Origin: CAWJLS01 sp963843755 | GTDB lineage: Bacteria; Acidobacteriota; Thermoanaerobaculia; Multivoradales; DATKCC01 | Assembly: GCA_963843755.1 (NCBI GenBank) | Contig: CAWJLS010000004.1 | Span: forward strand, 310,001-374,000 | DNA: 64,000 nucleotides | Direction of reading: 5' to 3' | Shown: positions 29,877 to 39,358 of the stretch, one piece after another | How the letters are laid out: each line of letters opens with the position of its first letter | Numbering within the stretch: the stretch's first letter is position 1 | The notes under the pieces: generated by a model | The model's input: only the letters and a program-made list of their open reading frames with translations | Databases searched by the model: none | Told to the model about the DNA's origin: nothing | Translations under genes and position numbers: made by a program

Positions 29877-30546
29877 GCCGGAGCGCGTCTCCGACCTGCC
29901 GGCCACCGAGCGGCTACGGCTGACCGAGATCTTCCACTCGATCCAGGGCGAGTCGACCGCCGCCGGCCGGCCGTGCGTCTTCGTGCGGCTGACCGGCTGC
30001 CAGATGCGCTGCCGGTGGTGCGACACCGAGTACGCCTTCCACGGCGGCTCCTGGTGGACCCTGGACGCCGTCCTGGACGAGGTCGCCCGCTTCGGCTGTC
30101 CGCTGGTCGAGGTCACCGGCGGCGAGCCGCTCCTCCAGCCGGCCGTGCTGCCGCTGATGGAGCGCCTGGCCGACGCCGGCTACGAGGTTCTGCTCGAAAC
30201 CGGCGGCGGCCTCGACATCTCGCCGGTCGATCCGCGGGTGCGCCGGATCGTCGACGTCAAGTGTCCGGGGAGCGGCGAGTCCGGCGCCAACCGGTGGCAG
30301 AACCTGGAGCTGCTGACGGCACGCGACGAGGTCAAGCTCGTGCTCGCCGACGAGGCCGACTACCGGTGGGCCCGCGACCTGATCGCGGAGCGCGGCCTGG
30401 CCGCCACCTGCCCGGTACTGTTCTCCGCGGTGGCGGGCGAGCTCGAGCCCCGCCGGCTCGCCGAGTGGATCCTCCGCGACCGTCTGCCGGTGCGCTTCCA
30501 GGTCCAGATCCACAAGCTCCTGTGGGGCGACCGCCCCGGCGTCTGA
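29836..30546 (+). CDS. queE: 7-carboxy-7-deazaguanine synthase (radical SAM)
   Basis: QueE converts the QueD product to 7-carboxy-7-deazaguanine. The 236-residue product has FHSIQGESTAAGRPCVFVRL, the radical SAM cluster C-x3-C-x2-C in TGCQMRCRWCDTEYAF, and the SAM-binding VTGGEPLLQ, all family markers. It lies directly after queD and overlaps it. QueC and the other queuosine genes are not in the window. The frame allows the ATG at 29836; the conserved part begins near residue 28. Confidence 0.94.
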   Translation: MKRARRTELARTTEPERVSDLPATERLRLTEIFHSIQGESTAAGRPCVFVRLTGCQMRCRWCDTEYAFHGGSWWTLDAVLDEVARFGCPLVEVTGGEPLLQPAVLPLMERLADAGYEVLLETGGGLDISPVDPRVRRIVDVKCPGSGESGANRWQNLELLTARDEVKLVLADEADYRWARDLIAERGLAATCPVLFSAVAGELEPRRLAEWILRDRLPVRFQVQIHKLLWGDRPGV

Positions 30547-30630
30547 CCGGCGGCTCGCTCCCCGCGCCGAAGCCCCCGCGCCGTCCGGCGGATCGCCGCC
30601 GATCGACCGATTCCGGGCGGCGGCGGCCAT

Positions 30631-30659
30631 TTGCGGGGTACCGGGCCAGCCGATACAAT
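30631..30659 (+). promoter_or_regulatory. Sigma-70-type promoter of citrate synthase
   Basis: TTGCGG (30631-30636), a 17-base spacer and TACAAT (30654-30659) form the best-looking promoter in the window. The transcript would have an untranslated leader of about 120 bases before the gltA start at 30787. Confidence 0.6.
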
Positions 30660-30786
30660 CGTGCCGCGGAGCGGCGTGATCTCACCTCGCCGTCTGACGG
30701 GTCCGGCTCCCGGACCGGTCCTCATCCAGTCGTCCGAGCCTGCCTCCCTAGCGAGGGTCCACGTGAGTATGAGCGGAGAAGTGTCC

Positions 30787-32061
<1,275 letters not shown>

Positions 32062-32097
32062 TCGTCCAGCCGTCGAGGCGTCCAGGCGGCCAGCCGC

Positions 32098-34188
32098 TCA
32101 GTCCAGATACCCGAGCGCCTCGAGCCGCCGCCGCTCCTCGTCGGTGAGCCGCGGGGTCTCTCCCTCGCCACTCCCTTCCGTCAGCACGCCGCGGAGCGCC
32201 TGTTCGCGCGCCATCTCCCCGTCCAGGATCTTCCGTAGCCGCGCGACCTCCTCCGGGTGGGCGGCGGCGACGTCGTGCCGCTCCGCCGGGTCCTCGTCCA
32301 GCCGGTAGAGGGCGCCCTGGGCGGCCGCCGGCTTCGACGGGTCCTCGTGGACCAGGTCGAAGATCGCCTTCCACGGCCCGGCGATGACGGCGCGCCGGGT
32401 GGTGCCGGAGACGATCGGCCGGCGCGTGGAGCGCTCCTCGAGGGGCGGCTCGGGCAGCCCGGCCGTCGGCAGGCCGGCGGCGGCCAGCAGCGTCGGCGCC
32501 ACGTCGAGGGCGCTGGTCGGGGTCGCGTGGCGCTCGCCGGGGTGCTCCTCGTGGGCCCACTTGATCATCAGCGGCACCCGGACGATCTCCTGGTGCACCG
32601 TGGTGTGGAGCACCTCGCCGTGCTCGAAGAAGGCCTCCCCGTGGTCGCTGGTGACGATGACGGTCGTGCCGTCCCACAGGCCGGCCTGGCGCAGGTCGTC
32701 GAACAGGGTGCCGAGCGCCCGGTCGACGTCGGAGGTGCCGCGCCGGTAGAGCTCCTCGAGGATCGCCCCCTCGTCGGGCAGCGGCTCGAGGCCGGCGTTG
32801 AGCGCCTTGAGCAGCTCGGAGGCGCAGTGGCCGGCGCGGCAGCCGTAGCCCGGCACGCCCCAGCGCTCCTCGACCTGGGCGCGGGTCGACCCGAAGGCCT
32901 CGTAGGGGAGGGCCGCGGTGTCGGAGTGGGGGGTGAACAGGTGGAGGAAGAAGAACGCGTCCTCGTCCCGGTGGGTGACGAGCCAGGTCTCGGCGACGCG
33001 CACCTCCTGGGAGGCCTGCCACGGCACCACCCGGTAGCTCTCGAAGCCCCGGTCGAAGCCGAACTCCGGGTCGAGCCACTCGCAATCGCGCACCAGGCCG
33101 ACGGTGCGTGCTCCGGCGGCGGCGAAGCGCTGGGCGAGCGTCCTCGCCCCGGGGATCATCGCCCCCTCGATCGAGTCGGCGCCGTGGACCGCCGGCGGCA
33201 GGCCGGTGAGCAGGCTGGCGTGGGACGGCTTGGTCCAGCTCGCGGCGGCGTAGTGGGGGCTCCACACCTCGGCCTCGCGGGCGAAGGCGTCGAGGTGCGG
33301 GGTCGGGGAGGGCTCGTCCCCGCGGCCACCCGGCGGGTGGCGCAAGGCGCCGATCGCGTCTTCCCGGAGGGTGTCGACCGAGATCAGCAGGACCCGGCCG
33401 GTCCCGTGGCGGTGGGCGCCGCCGAGCCGGCTCCAGAGAGCGGCCAACCGCGCGCCGATCCCCGACTCGTCCGGACCGTTCTGCCCATCCTGCGCGTCTT
33501 GGGTTCGGTCGCCGTTCGTCCCGGCGCTCCGCCGGTCGTTCTCGGTCGCGTCGAGCGTCTCGGGCGGCAGCAGGTGGCGCACGGCGAGGTCGGACACGTA
33601 GACGGTCCCCGGGCCGGCGACCTGTAGCAGGAGGGTCGCCCGGCCCCCCGACTGCGGGGTGAGGTCGATCGTCCGCTCGGTCCAGCCGGCGCTCCCGGGG
33701 AGCTCGAGCCGCACCTCGGTGGCGAGCCCGCCGGTGCCCTCCACCGTCAGGGTGAGCGAGGCGGGGCCGGTGTCGGCGCAGGCGGAGACCATCAGCCGCG
33801 GCTCCGTGCCGAGGGTCAGCGGCAGGCGGATCGACACGCCGTCGGCGCCGGGGGTGATGGCGTTGGCGAACCGTGTCTGGTCGCCGCACGCGACCCGGGA
33901 CGGCACGGCGACCGGGCTCCCCCCGTCCCCGTCGTCCCTGTCGTCCTCACCGTCTACGCTGCCGGTGGCGGCCGCGGGCCGCTCGATCCCGCGCCCCAGG
34001 GAGCCGTCCAGCACCAGGTCGGTGTAGACCGGCAGGGCTTTGGGGCCCGAGGGGCCGCAGCCGCCGCTCAGGGCCAGGGAGATCAGGGAGGCCAGGGAGG
34101 CCAGGGAGGCCAGGGCGCGGGCCGCCCGGCGGGGGACGGTGCGGGGGTGCCGCCGTCCCCGATCACCCGACCCGATCGTCTCAGCCAC
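32098..34188 (-). CDS. Sulfatase-family lipoprotein lacking the usual catalytic Cys/Ser
   Basis: The 696-residue protein has a signal with SLASLASLASLISLALSG and then a lipobox Cys (GGCGPS). After a beta-rich N-terminal domain comes the sulfatase fold: RVLLISVDTLREDAIGAL supplies the metal Asp, and TVIVTSDHGEAFFEHGE the second metal site. At the formylglycine position the text is SWTKPSHASLLTG, with Thr in place of Cys or Ser, so a normal formylglycine sulfatase is unlikely. It may act as another alkaline-phosphatase-superfamily hydrolase. It overlaps the next upstream gene by 8 bases. Confidence 0.88.
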   Translation of the reverse strand: MAETIGSGDRGRRHPRTVPRRAARALASLASLASLISLALSGGCGPSGPKALPVYTDLVLDGSLGRGIERPAAATGSVDGEDDRDDGDGGSPVAVPSRVACGDQTRFANAITPGADGVSIRLPLTLGTEPRLMVSACADTGPASLTLTVEGTGGLATEVRLELPGSAGWTERTIDLTPQSGGRATLLLQVAGPGTVYVSDLAVRHLLPPETLDATENDRRSAGTNGDRTQDAQDGQNGPDESGIGARLAALWSRLGGAHRHGTGRVLLISVDTLREDAIGALRHPPGGRGDEPSPTPHLDAFAREAEVWSPHYAAASWTKPSHASLLTGLPPAVHGADSIEGAMIPGARTLAQRFAAAGARTVGLVRDCEWLDPEFGFDRGFESYRVVPWQASQEVRVAETWLVTHRDEDAFFFLHLFTPHSDTAALPYEAFGSTRAQVEERWGVPGYGCRAGHCASELLKALNAGLEPLPDEGAILEELYRRGTSDVDRALGTLFDDLRQAGLWDGTTVIVTSDHGEAFFEHGEVLHTTVHQEIVRVPLMIKWAHEEHPGERHATPTSALDVAPTLLAAAGLPTAGLPEPPLEERSTRRPIVSGTTRRAVIAGPWKAIFDLVHEDPSKPAAAQGALYRLDEDPAERHDVAAAHPEEVARLRKILDGEMAREQALRGVLTEGSGEGETPRLTDEERRRLEALGYLD
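34089..34124 (-). repeat. 9-base tandem repeat in the sulfatase signal peptide
   Basis: The plus-strand unit GAGGCCAGG is repeated four times and encodes Ala-Ser-Leu units in the hydrophobic core of the lipoprotein signal. Slippage would change the signal length without breaking the frame. Confidence 0.6.
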
Positions 34189-35944
34189 CGGCGTGGCGGG
34201 CGGCGTCCCGCAGGGCGCCGCTCCGGTCGGTCCCGTCCACGTCCGCCGGCGGGGTGAGGCCGAGCAGCGCCGCGGCGGTGGGGGCGACGTCGACCGTTTC
34301 GACGTAGCGATCGATCCGCCGTTCCGGACCGGGGTGCGGTCCGGCGGTCGCGGCGTCGGGCAGGCGGACGATCCAGGGGACGTGGGTGTCGTACGGGTAG
34401 GGGGAGCCGTGGGTCGCGACCGTCGGCAGGGTCGTCGTCATGAACTCGGGGGTGAAGCGGACCATGAAGTCCGGGCTCCGTGGCGGGTAGAAGGCGTGGG
34501 CGTAGAGGAGCGGGAACGAGGGCGTGCCGGCGGCCGGTGGGGGCGGTGCTTCGAGCGCCGACAGCTCGCCCCGTGTCCAGACCCTGGCGACGTGCGGGCA
34601 GGCTTCGAGGTCGTGCCGCACCTCGGCCTCGACCTCCGCCTCCTTCTCCTCGTGGCTCTTGGTGGCGTCCATCGCGTCGACAGCCTCGGGGTTGAGGAAC
34701 GGCCCCGGGCGCAGCCAGTCCGCGTCGCCCCAGCGGGCGTCGAGTGCCTGCTCCACCTGGTGGAAGCAGGCGATATCGCCATCGCCCACCCGGGCGGCGT
34801 CCTCCCCCCGGGCCGCGAGCACCTCGGGCGCCTCCAGGACGCCGTGGTCGGCGGAGAGCATCACCAGCGTATGGTCGAGGCCGACCCGGCGATCGACCGC
34901 GTCGAGCAGGCGGCCGACGGTGCGGTCGAGGCGCAGCAGGGTGTCCGCGTACTCCGGGCTGTCCGGTCCGTAGCGGTGGCCGACGGCGTCCAGGGCGGAG
35001 AACGAGACCGCCAGCAGATCGGGCGTCTCGTCCGCACCGAGATCCTCGCCGTCGATCATCGCCTCGACGAACCGTTCGAGGTAGACGTCGGCGAACGGCG
35101 TGCCGTAGAGGGCGCGGAAGTAGGACTCGTCGGGCGCCAGCGACAGCCTGCCGACGGCGTGGGGGAAGGTCTGGGACGGCGTCATCGCTCCCAGGTCGAC
35201 GCTCGCGGCGCCGAGCGCGCCCTCCTTCGCCTCGACCTCGGGCAAAGGGCGCCACGGGGTGCCGTACCACTCGACCGGAGCCTGCTGGTCGTCGAACTGC
35301 TCCAGCCAGGCCGGTGCCTCGCAGCCCGCGGCGTAGTAGCCGCTGGTGACGAAGCGGCCGGTGGAGCGGGAGTACCAGAAGGCGCCGTTCGCCCGGTGGC
35401 CGCCCATCAGGATGGCGGCCCGGTCCTTTTCCGAGGCGGAGAACACCTTGGCGTCGGGCGCGGCGTCGCGTAGCCAGTCCCCCAGGGTGTCGACCGCGAG
35501 GTTCGCCGGGGAGACATCGTAGGTCGGATCGTCGACCGCGTAGATCTCGTCGCCGCTCTCCCGGTCGATCCAGTCGTTGGCGATGATCCCGTGGTGGCTC
35601 GGGTAGCGTCCGGTCGCCAGCGTCGCGTGGCCCGGCGCCGTCTCGGTGACCGCGTGGGCCTGGTGGGCGTCGGTGAACTGGACGCCTTCGGCCATCAGCC
35701 GGGCCAGCCCGCCGTCGAGCAGGGCGCGGTCGCGGTTGATGGCGTCCGCGCTGCCCTGGTCGATGACCAGGAGCAGGACCAGCCGGGGCGCGTCGTCGGG
35801 GAAGGCGAACGCTGAGCCGTTGCCTGCTTGCCGGTCGCTCCCGGGCGGGGCGTTCCCGCCGCGGCAGCCGCCGGCGAGCGCGACGAAGAGCAGGAGCAGG
35901 CAGAGGCGGCACGCGGAGGTACGACGCGCGGCGGTCGGCGACAT
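34181..35944 (-). CDS. Alkaline phosphatase superfamily lipoprotein (PafA-like)
   Basis: The 587-residue protein has a short signal ending in LFVALAGGCRGG (lipobox). The nucleophile region AVTETAPGHATLATGRYPSHHGI and the Asn-Asp block IIANDWIDRESG are hallmarks of the type I phosphodiesterase/PafA-like phosphatases. LLAVSFSALDAVGHRYGPDS and VMLSADHGV give further metal ligands. It is probably a periplasmic or outer-surface phosphatase or phosphodiesterase; the substrate is unknown. It shares an operon with the atypical sulfatase and the ApbE-like gene. Confidence 0.9.
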   Translation of the reverse strand: MSPTAARRTSACRLCLLLLFVALAGGCRGGNAPPGSDRQAGNGSAFAFPDDAPRLVLLLVIDQGSADAINRDRALLDGGLARLMAEGVQFTDAHQAHAVTETAPGHATLATGRYPSHHGIIANDWIDRESGDEIYAVDDPTYDVSPANLAVDTLGDWLRDAAPDAKVFSASEKDRAAILMGGHRANGAFWYSRSTGRFVTSGYYAAGCEAPAWLEQFDDQQAPVEWYGTPWRPLPEVEAKEGALGAASVDLGAMTPSQTFPHAVGRLSLAPDESYFRALYGTPFADVYLERFVEAMIDGEDLGADETPDLLAVSFSALDAVGHRYGPDSPEYADTLLRLDRTVGRLLDAVDRRVGLDHTLVMLSADHGVLEAPEVLAARGEDAARVGDGDIACFHQVEQALDARWGDADWLRPGPFLNPEAVDAMDATKSHEEKEAEVEAEVRHDLEACPHVARVWTRGELSALEAPPPPAAGTPSFPLLYAHAFYPPRSPDFMVRFTPEFMTTTLPTVATHGSPYPYDTHVPWIVRLPDAATAGPHPGPERRIDRYVETVDVAPTAAALLGLTPPADVDGTDRSGALRDAARHAGG

Positions 35945-35972
35945 GGGATGTCCTCGTGGGGTCGGAGGGGTG

Positions 35973-37139
35973 TCAGGGGTTGCGCAGCACGGTCCAGTTG
36001 AGCTCCATGATCAGCGGCCGCCCGCGGCCGGCGCCCTGGAGCCAGAGGACCGACGGCACCGGCTTGAGGCCGGAGATCCGGAACCGCCCCTCCCGGCTGC
36101 CGAGCACCAGCGCGGAGACGCCGAGCGCCTGGGCGTCGACCGCCAGCTCGGTCACCACCACGGTCGCCCAGGCGGTGGACGGAGGCTCGCCGTTGCGCTG
36201 GTCGACGAACAGCGGGTGGTCGGCCGGCCAGTCGGCCCGCCAGACGACGGCGAGAGACTGGTCGTGGAGGGTGATCTCTTCGAGCGGCCGGTCGTAGCCT
36301 TCGAAGGTCGGCAGGAGGGTCGGCCACCCCGGCTGGTTGCCCTGGTTGCCCTGGTTGCCGGGGCCGGGCCCGTCCCCGATCGCCCGCACGATCCTGCCCA
36401 GCCGGACGCGGGCGTTGCCGAACCCCTGCTTGCGCAGCAGGTCGATCGCCCGGTCGACGGCGAAGCCGGCGGCGAACCCCGACAGATCCGCGCGGCTGGC
36501 GGCGCCGATCCTCACCCGGACCTCGGGCCCTTTGGCCTCGGGATCGACCGCCAGCTCGTTGCAGGCGGCGCTCTCGGTCGCGGCCTTCGGCACCGGCGGC
36601 GGCGTCGGGTTGGCGCCGACCGCGCGCCAGTGCTCGGCCAGCGCCCCGCCGAGCGGTCCGTCGGCGCCGCCGGACCACTCGCAGAACGACAGCGTGCGGG
36701 TGAGCAGGTCGGCGACGTCCCGGTCGACCACGACCTCGCGCTCGGCGGCTCCGTCAGCACCGCCGGCACCGCCGGTTTCGTCGGCCGTGCCCGTGGCGCC
36801 CGCGCCGTTGAGCCGGTCGACCGCGTCGGCGAGCGTGCGGTCGAGCGTCACCATGCGGTCGGCGGCGTCGCGGGCCGCGGTCCGCGCGGCGTCCTCGTCG
36901 GGACCGATGACCTCGACCACCGCGCTCCGGCCGAAAGCCTCGGCCTCGACCCGCACCGGCGTGGCGTCGGCGGCGCAGGCCGGGGCGACCGAGGTCAGGG
37001 CGGTGAGGATTGCCCAGGCGGCGACCAGGACGGCGGTCGGCAGGGTCGGCGGGGCGCCGGGCCCGAAGGCCACGAGCTCCGGCGGGCAGCGCCGGGTGGC
37101 GAGGCGGATGGGACGGGGGGAGCGCATGAGGTAGGTCAT
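35973..37139 (-). CDS. Degenerate ApbE-like (FAD:protein FMN transferase fold) exported protein
   Basis: The protein has 388 residues from the ATG at 37139. The hydrophobic segment AVLVAAWAILTALTSVAPACA looks like a signal peptide. Two segments recall ApbE: ADLSGFAAGFAVDRAIDLLR where the enzyme has DLGGIAKGYAVD, and WATVVVTELAVDAQALGVSA where the enzyme has its metal site. The conserved Lys and the Gly-Gly-Asp of active ApbE are missing, so catalysis is doubtful. A 9-base tandem (GGTTGCCCT three times) encodes GNQGNQGNQ. It is first in the sulfatase/phosphatase operon. Confidence 0.7.
   Translation of the reverse strand: MTYLMRSPRPIRLATRRCPPELVAFGPGAPPTLPTAVLVAAWAILTALTSVAPACAADATPVRVEAEAFGRSAVVEVIGPDEDAARTAARDAADRMVTLDRTLADAVDRLNGAGATGTADETGGAGGADGAAEREVVVDRDVADLLTRTLSFCEWSGGADGPLGGALAEHWRAVGANPTPPPVPKAATESAACNELAVDPEAKGPEVRVRIGAASRADLSGFAAGFAVDRAIDLLRKQGFGNARVRLGRIVRAIGDGPGPGNQGNQGNQPGWPTLLPTFEGYDRPLEEITLHDQSLAVVWRADWPADHPLFVDQRNGEPPSTAWATVVVTELAVDAQALGVSALVLGSREGRFRISGLKPVPSVLWLQGAGRGRPLIMELNWTVLRNP
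36340..36366 (-). repeat. 9-base tandem repeat within the ApbE-like gene
   Basis: The plus-strand unit GGTTGCCCT occurs about three times in a row near 36341-36366, coding Gly-Asn-Gln units in the minus-strand protein. It is in frame, so copy-number change would alter only linker length. Confidence 0.6.
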
Positions 37140-37295
37140 CTTACCGGAGGTGGCACCCGCCGGTCGGCCGGCGCGGCGCGACGCGATTCGGCCGGGCGTT
37201 TCGCGACGGGCCTCGGTGGGCACGAACCTTGCTGAAAAGGAGGTCTACGGTTACCCTGTTCGATTATCACGATCCCTGTCTTCAGGAGTCATCTC

Positions 37296-38153
37296 ATGAA
37301 GCTCCAATCGTTTTTGCCTTCGTTGGCTCTAGCTACCCTCCTCGTCCTTCTCCTCGCGGCCCCTGCCGCGGTGCAGGCCGGTGGGCTCGTCAACCAGCAG
37401 GTCAGCGGGTCCACCTACACCGCCAAGGTCCGCCTGCCGGGCGGCCTCGGGGCCGACCTGACGATCTCGTTCGAGAACGCGGTCGGGCTGTCGGTGCAGG
37501 ACCTGGGGGTCTCCGCAAACCTGCTCAGTGTGGGCGACCTGTTGTCCCTCCAGTCGCGTCTACCGTCGACCCTGACCTCGGTGCCGTCGGCCTTCCCGGT
37601 GCTGCTCACCATCGAGCCGCCCTCCACGGGAGGCCTCTCCTTCTCCGGCATCGCCACCGTCGAGATCTACACCCACGACCTGCTCTACGTGCCGGGCAGC
37701 CCGCTGCGCCTGTTCTCCGCGCCGCTGGGGGGGCAGTTCGTGGACATCACCGCCTCGACGTCGGCGGGGAGCTACCGCGTGCGCGGCCACAAGGGGCAGT
37801 TCTCGGAGCTCTTGATCCTCGCGGACCTGCGACCGATTTCCACGGTCATCGGGGAGAAATTCTCTGCTCTCGACGGCGACCTGGCGACGTTCGGACCGAG
37901 CATCGACCCGGTCGTGCTGGCCAATCTCCAGTCGCTGCTCGACGATGCCGAGACCGCCTGGAACGGCGGCCAGACGGTCACCGCCATCAGCGATGTCGAG
38001 GATTTCGCGGCGGCGGTCGAGGCCGCGAGCGGGAGCGACATCCCCGACGTCTGGCGCTCGGCGCGCGACCTGGTCAACGCGGCCGGGATCCTGCGGGCCG
38101 AGGCGGAGACGCTGCGCTACAGCCTCATCCTCGAGAGCAACGGGGCGTCCTGA
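37296..38153 (+). CDS. Secreted protein of unknown function
   Basis: The product has 285 residues with a clean signal peptide (LALATLLVLLLAAPAAVQAGG) and a ribosome binding site AGGAG 7 bases before the ATG. The mature part begins with a beta-rich domain (LPGGLGADLTISFENAVGL, SLQSRLPSTLTSVPSAFPV) and ends in helices (LANLQSLLDDAETAWNG, SARDLVNAAGILRAEAETL). It has no cysteines or catalytic motif that I recognise. It is the first gene of the plus-strand signalling island and lies 35 bases before the FHA gene. Confidence 0.8.
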   Translation: MKLQSFLPSLALATLLVLLLAAPAAVQAGGLVNQQVSGSTYTAKVRLPGGLGADLTISFENAVGLSVQDLGVSANLLSVGDLLSLQSRLPSTLTSVPSAFPVLLTIEPPSTGGLSFSGIATVEIYTHDLLYVPGSPLRLFSAPLGGQFVDITASTSAGSYRVRGHKGQFSELLILADLRPISTVIGEKFSALDGDLATFGPSIDPVVLANLQSLLDDAETAWNGGQTVTAISDVEDFAAAVEAASGSDIPDVWRSARDLVNAAGILRAEAETLRYSLILESNGAS

Positions 38154-38188
38154 CCGAGCCCGTCCCAACCGGCCCGATCGACCTCCCG

Positions 38189-39358
38189 ATGGCCCTGCGA
38201 CTGACCGTCCACTTCTCCGACCGTGCGGCTCGGCGGTTGATCGTGGAGGGTCCGGAGGCCACCGTGGTCGGCCGGTCCGCCGCGTGCGACCTGGTGGTGG
38301 ACGACGACCGGGTGTCGCGCCGCCACGCCGCCTTCGAGCTCCGGGAGGAGCCGCCGGGCTCCGCTCCGCGCTGGGTCGTGACCGACCTGGGGAGCAAGAA
38401 CGGGACATCGGTCGGCGGCCTGCCGGTCCCCGCGGACGGCGCCGTCGCGCTGCCGGCGGTCGGCTGGCTCGACCTGGGCGGCGTGCCGGTCCAGGTCGAG
38501 CTGCTGAGCGCCGAGCGGCTCCGGGAGGAGCGCGGGCGCCCGGAGCGGCTCTGGCGGAGCACCGCGCGGCTGCGGGACCGGCTCGACGGGGCCGATGCAG
38601 ACGACGGCTCCGGCGTCGCAGGTGCGGCCGGCGCGCCCCAGCCGAAGCTGGCGCGGCTGCTCGGACGGACCCTCGACTCGGTGCTCGAGCTCACCGGCGG
38701 CGAGCGCGCCTTCCTGCTGCTCCACGGGGAGCCATCCGGCGCCGGCCGGGTCGCGTCCCCGGACGTCGTATCCCCGGACGAGGCGCCGGGGGGCGACGGG
38801 GCGGACGTCCCGGCGGGGGGTTCGCTCACCGTGGCGGCGGTCGCGGGCCTGGTGGCCGACGACCTGCTCCGGCCGGCGTTCGCCGGCAGCGTCGGCGCGG
38901 TCGAGCGCTGCCGGGCCACGGGCCGGCCGGTGGTCCTCACCGATCTGCGGGGCGACTCGGACCTGGGCGCTCGCGCGAGCATCGTCGCCGGGCGGATCCG
39001 GCGCCTCGTCTGCCTGCCGCTCGAGGCTGCGGGACGCCCGCTGGGGTTCGTCTACGCCGACGCGTTCGGCGAGCCGGCAGAGGGCGACCCGTTCACCGAG
39101 CTCGACCTCGAGATCCTCGAATCGCTGGTGGGCCACGCCGCCTTGGCGATCGCCGCCGTCCGGCTGGAGCGGCGGGCCGGAGCGATCGCCGCCGCCCTGC
39201 CCACCCTCTCCACGCCTGCCACGGAGGCCACGCCGTCCACCTCGGGTGAGGGCACCGCCGGCGGCGGCCGGGACTGGGACGCGATCCTCGCCGCGCAGAC
39301 CCAGGGCCCAGGCCCGGCGTGGGATTCGCGCGCCGCGGCCGACCGGGGGCCGGCGTGA
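38189..39358 (+). CDS. FHA-GAF domain signalling protein
   Basis: The 389-residue cytoplasmic protein has an N-terminal FHA domain (VVGRSAACDLVVDDDRVSRRHA, then TDLGSKNGTSVGG, about residues 20-95), which binds phosphothreonine. It is followed by a GAF-type domain (about 155-325, LARLLGRTLDSVLELTGGERAF to LEILESLVGHAALAIAAVRLE) and a low-complexity tail. It ends in a 4-base overlap with a serine/threonine kinase gene, so it is a likely substrate or reader of that kinase (inference). The start chosen is the ATG at 38189. Confidence 0.9.
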   Translation: MALRLTVHFSDRAARRLIVEGPEATVVGRSAACDLVVDDDRVSRRHAAFELREEPPGSAPRWVVTDLGSKNGTSVGGLPVPADGAVALPAVGWLDLGGVPVQVELLSAERLREERGRPERLWRSTARLRDRLDGADADDGSGVAGAAGAPQPKLARLLGRTLDSVLELTGGERAFLLLHGEPSGAGRVASPDVVSPDEAPGGDGADVPAGGSLTVAAVAGLVADDLLRPAFAGSVGAVERCRATGRPVVLTDLRGDSDLGARASIVAGRIRRLVCLPLEAAGRPLGFVYADAFGEPAEGDPFTELDLEILESLVGHAALAIAAVRLERRAGAIAAALPTLSTPATEATPSTSGEGTAGGGRDWDAILAAQTQGPGPAWDSRAAADRGPA

